Position numbers and translations under genes: made by a program
In this document: piece by piece, positions 6,790 to 6,977 of the stretch
Layout: every line of letters begins with the position of its first letter
Position numbering within the stretch: position 1 is the stretch's first letter
Source: Candidatus Methylomirabilota bacterium
Lineage (GTDB): Bacteria; Methylomirabilota; Methylomirabilia; Methylomirabilales; Methylomirabilaceae
Assembly: GCA_016200385.1 (NCBI GenBank)
Contig: JACQEV010000199.1
Span: forward strand, 1 to 6,977
DNA length: 6,977 bases
Direction of reading: 5' to 3'
The notes under the pieces: model-generated
The model's input: only the letters and a program-made list of their open reading frames with translations
Told to the model about the DNA's origin: nothing
Database searches by the model: none

Positions 6790-6977
6790 TTCGTGATCGA
6801 GGGCGAAGAGTCCTCCGCATCGAGGCCGAAGCCATTCTCGGCCTGATCCCGAAGCTCGATGAGCGGTTCGACCAGGCGGTCAAGATTCTTCGGGACTGCC
6901 GGGGCCGCGTGGCGCTGACCGGTATAGGGAAGTCTGGCTCCGTCGCTCAAAAAATCGCTTCCACCCTGGCTAGCACC
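6786..6977 (+). CDS. kdsD: Arabinose-5-phosphate isomerase (KdsD/KpsF/GutQ), 3'-truncated by window end
   Basis: This enzyme interconverts D-ribulose 5-phosphate and D-arabinose 5-phosphate, the first step of Kdo synthesis for LPS or capsule, in the cytoplasm. Only 64 codons are present and the frame is open to the window end. The start ATG at 6786 overlaps the TGA of the upstream gene (ATGA), with AAGGAG at 6768-6773. The residues GRVALTGIGKSGSVAQKIA (40-58) and TLAST (60-64) match the start of the SIS domain in KdsD, whose GKSG loop carries the active-site lysine (K49 here, K59 in the E. coli enzyme). The preceding helix VLRIEAEAILGL matches the family's VLxIExxAL pattern. The residue after GKSG is Ser where many members have His. 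The CBS domains expected in KdsD but not in shorter isomerases lie beyond the window. The overlap implies coupled translation with the GT9 gene. Confidence 0.88.
   Translation, partial: MIRDRGRRVLRIEAEAILGLIPKLDERFDQAVKILRDCRGRVALTGIGKSGSVAQKIASTLAST

Overview
This window is about 60% G+C by eye and reads as one stretch of a Gram-negative surface-polysaccharide or lipopolysaccharide (LPS) biosynthesis cluster. All seven supported genes lie on the + strand. No tRNA, rRNA, CRISPR array, transposase or integrase gene was seen. The final gene is a Kdo-pathway isomerase (kdsD type) next to a heptosyltransferase-family (GT9) gene, so the host should make an LPS with a Kdo/heptose-like inner core. 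The base composition and gene style would fit an environmental GC-rich lineage such as NC10/Methylomirabilis, Nitrospirota or a deltaproteobacterial group. That taxonomic guess is weak and rests on general impression only.

Layout. Positions 1-1034 hold the 3' part of a family-4 glycosyltransferase (GT4-A) whose start lies before the window. Positions 1051-1821 encode a class I SAM-dependent methyltransferase with a probable TTG start. Positions 1826-2986 encode a second GT4 enzyme (GT4-B), clearly paralogous to the first. These three genes are packed with 16 bp and 4 bp gaps and look like one transcription unit. A 217-bp non-coding interval follows (2987-3203). It contains a long, imperfect, multi-segment palindrome (about 2980-3121) that starts inside the last codons of GT4-B. 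After it come a membrane protein of the O-antigen ligase/polymerase (Wzy/WaaL) family (3204-4565), a third GT4 enzyme of a different, mannosyltransferase-like subgroup (4639-5739), a GT9 heptosyltransferase-like gene that appears to lack an internal segment (5878-6789), and the first 64 codons of kdsD (from 6786, ATGA overlap), cut by the window end.

How the genes may work together (inference). The three GT4 enzymes would add sugars to a lipid-linked or lipid A-core acceptor at the cytoplasmic face of the inner membrane. The methyltransferase could methylate a sugar or cap the chain. The Wzy/WaaL-like protein would polymerise the glycan or ligate it on the periplasmic side. GT9 and KdsD serve inner-core assembly: KdsD converts ribulose 5-phosphate to arabinose 5-phosphate for Kdo, and GT9 enzymes transfer heptose.

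The points most worth a second look are the intergenic palindrome, the apparent in-frame deletion in the GT9 gene, and a run of eight G inside the polymerase/ligase gene that could be a phase-variation site. No wholly new system is evident; the rest is an ordinary glycan locus.
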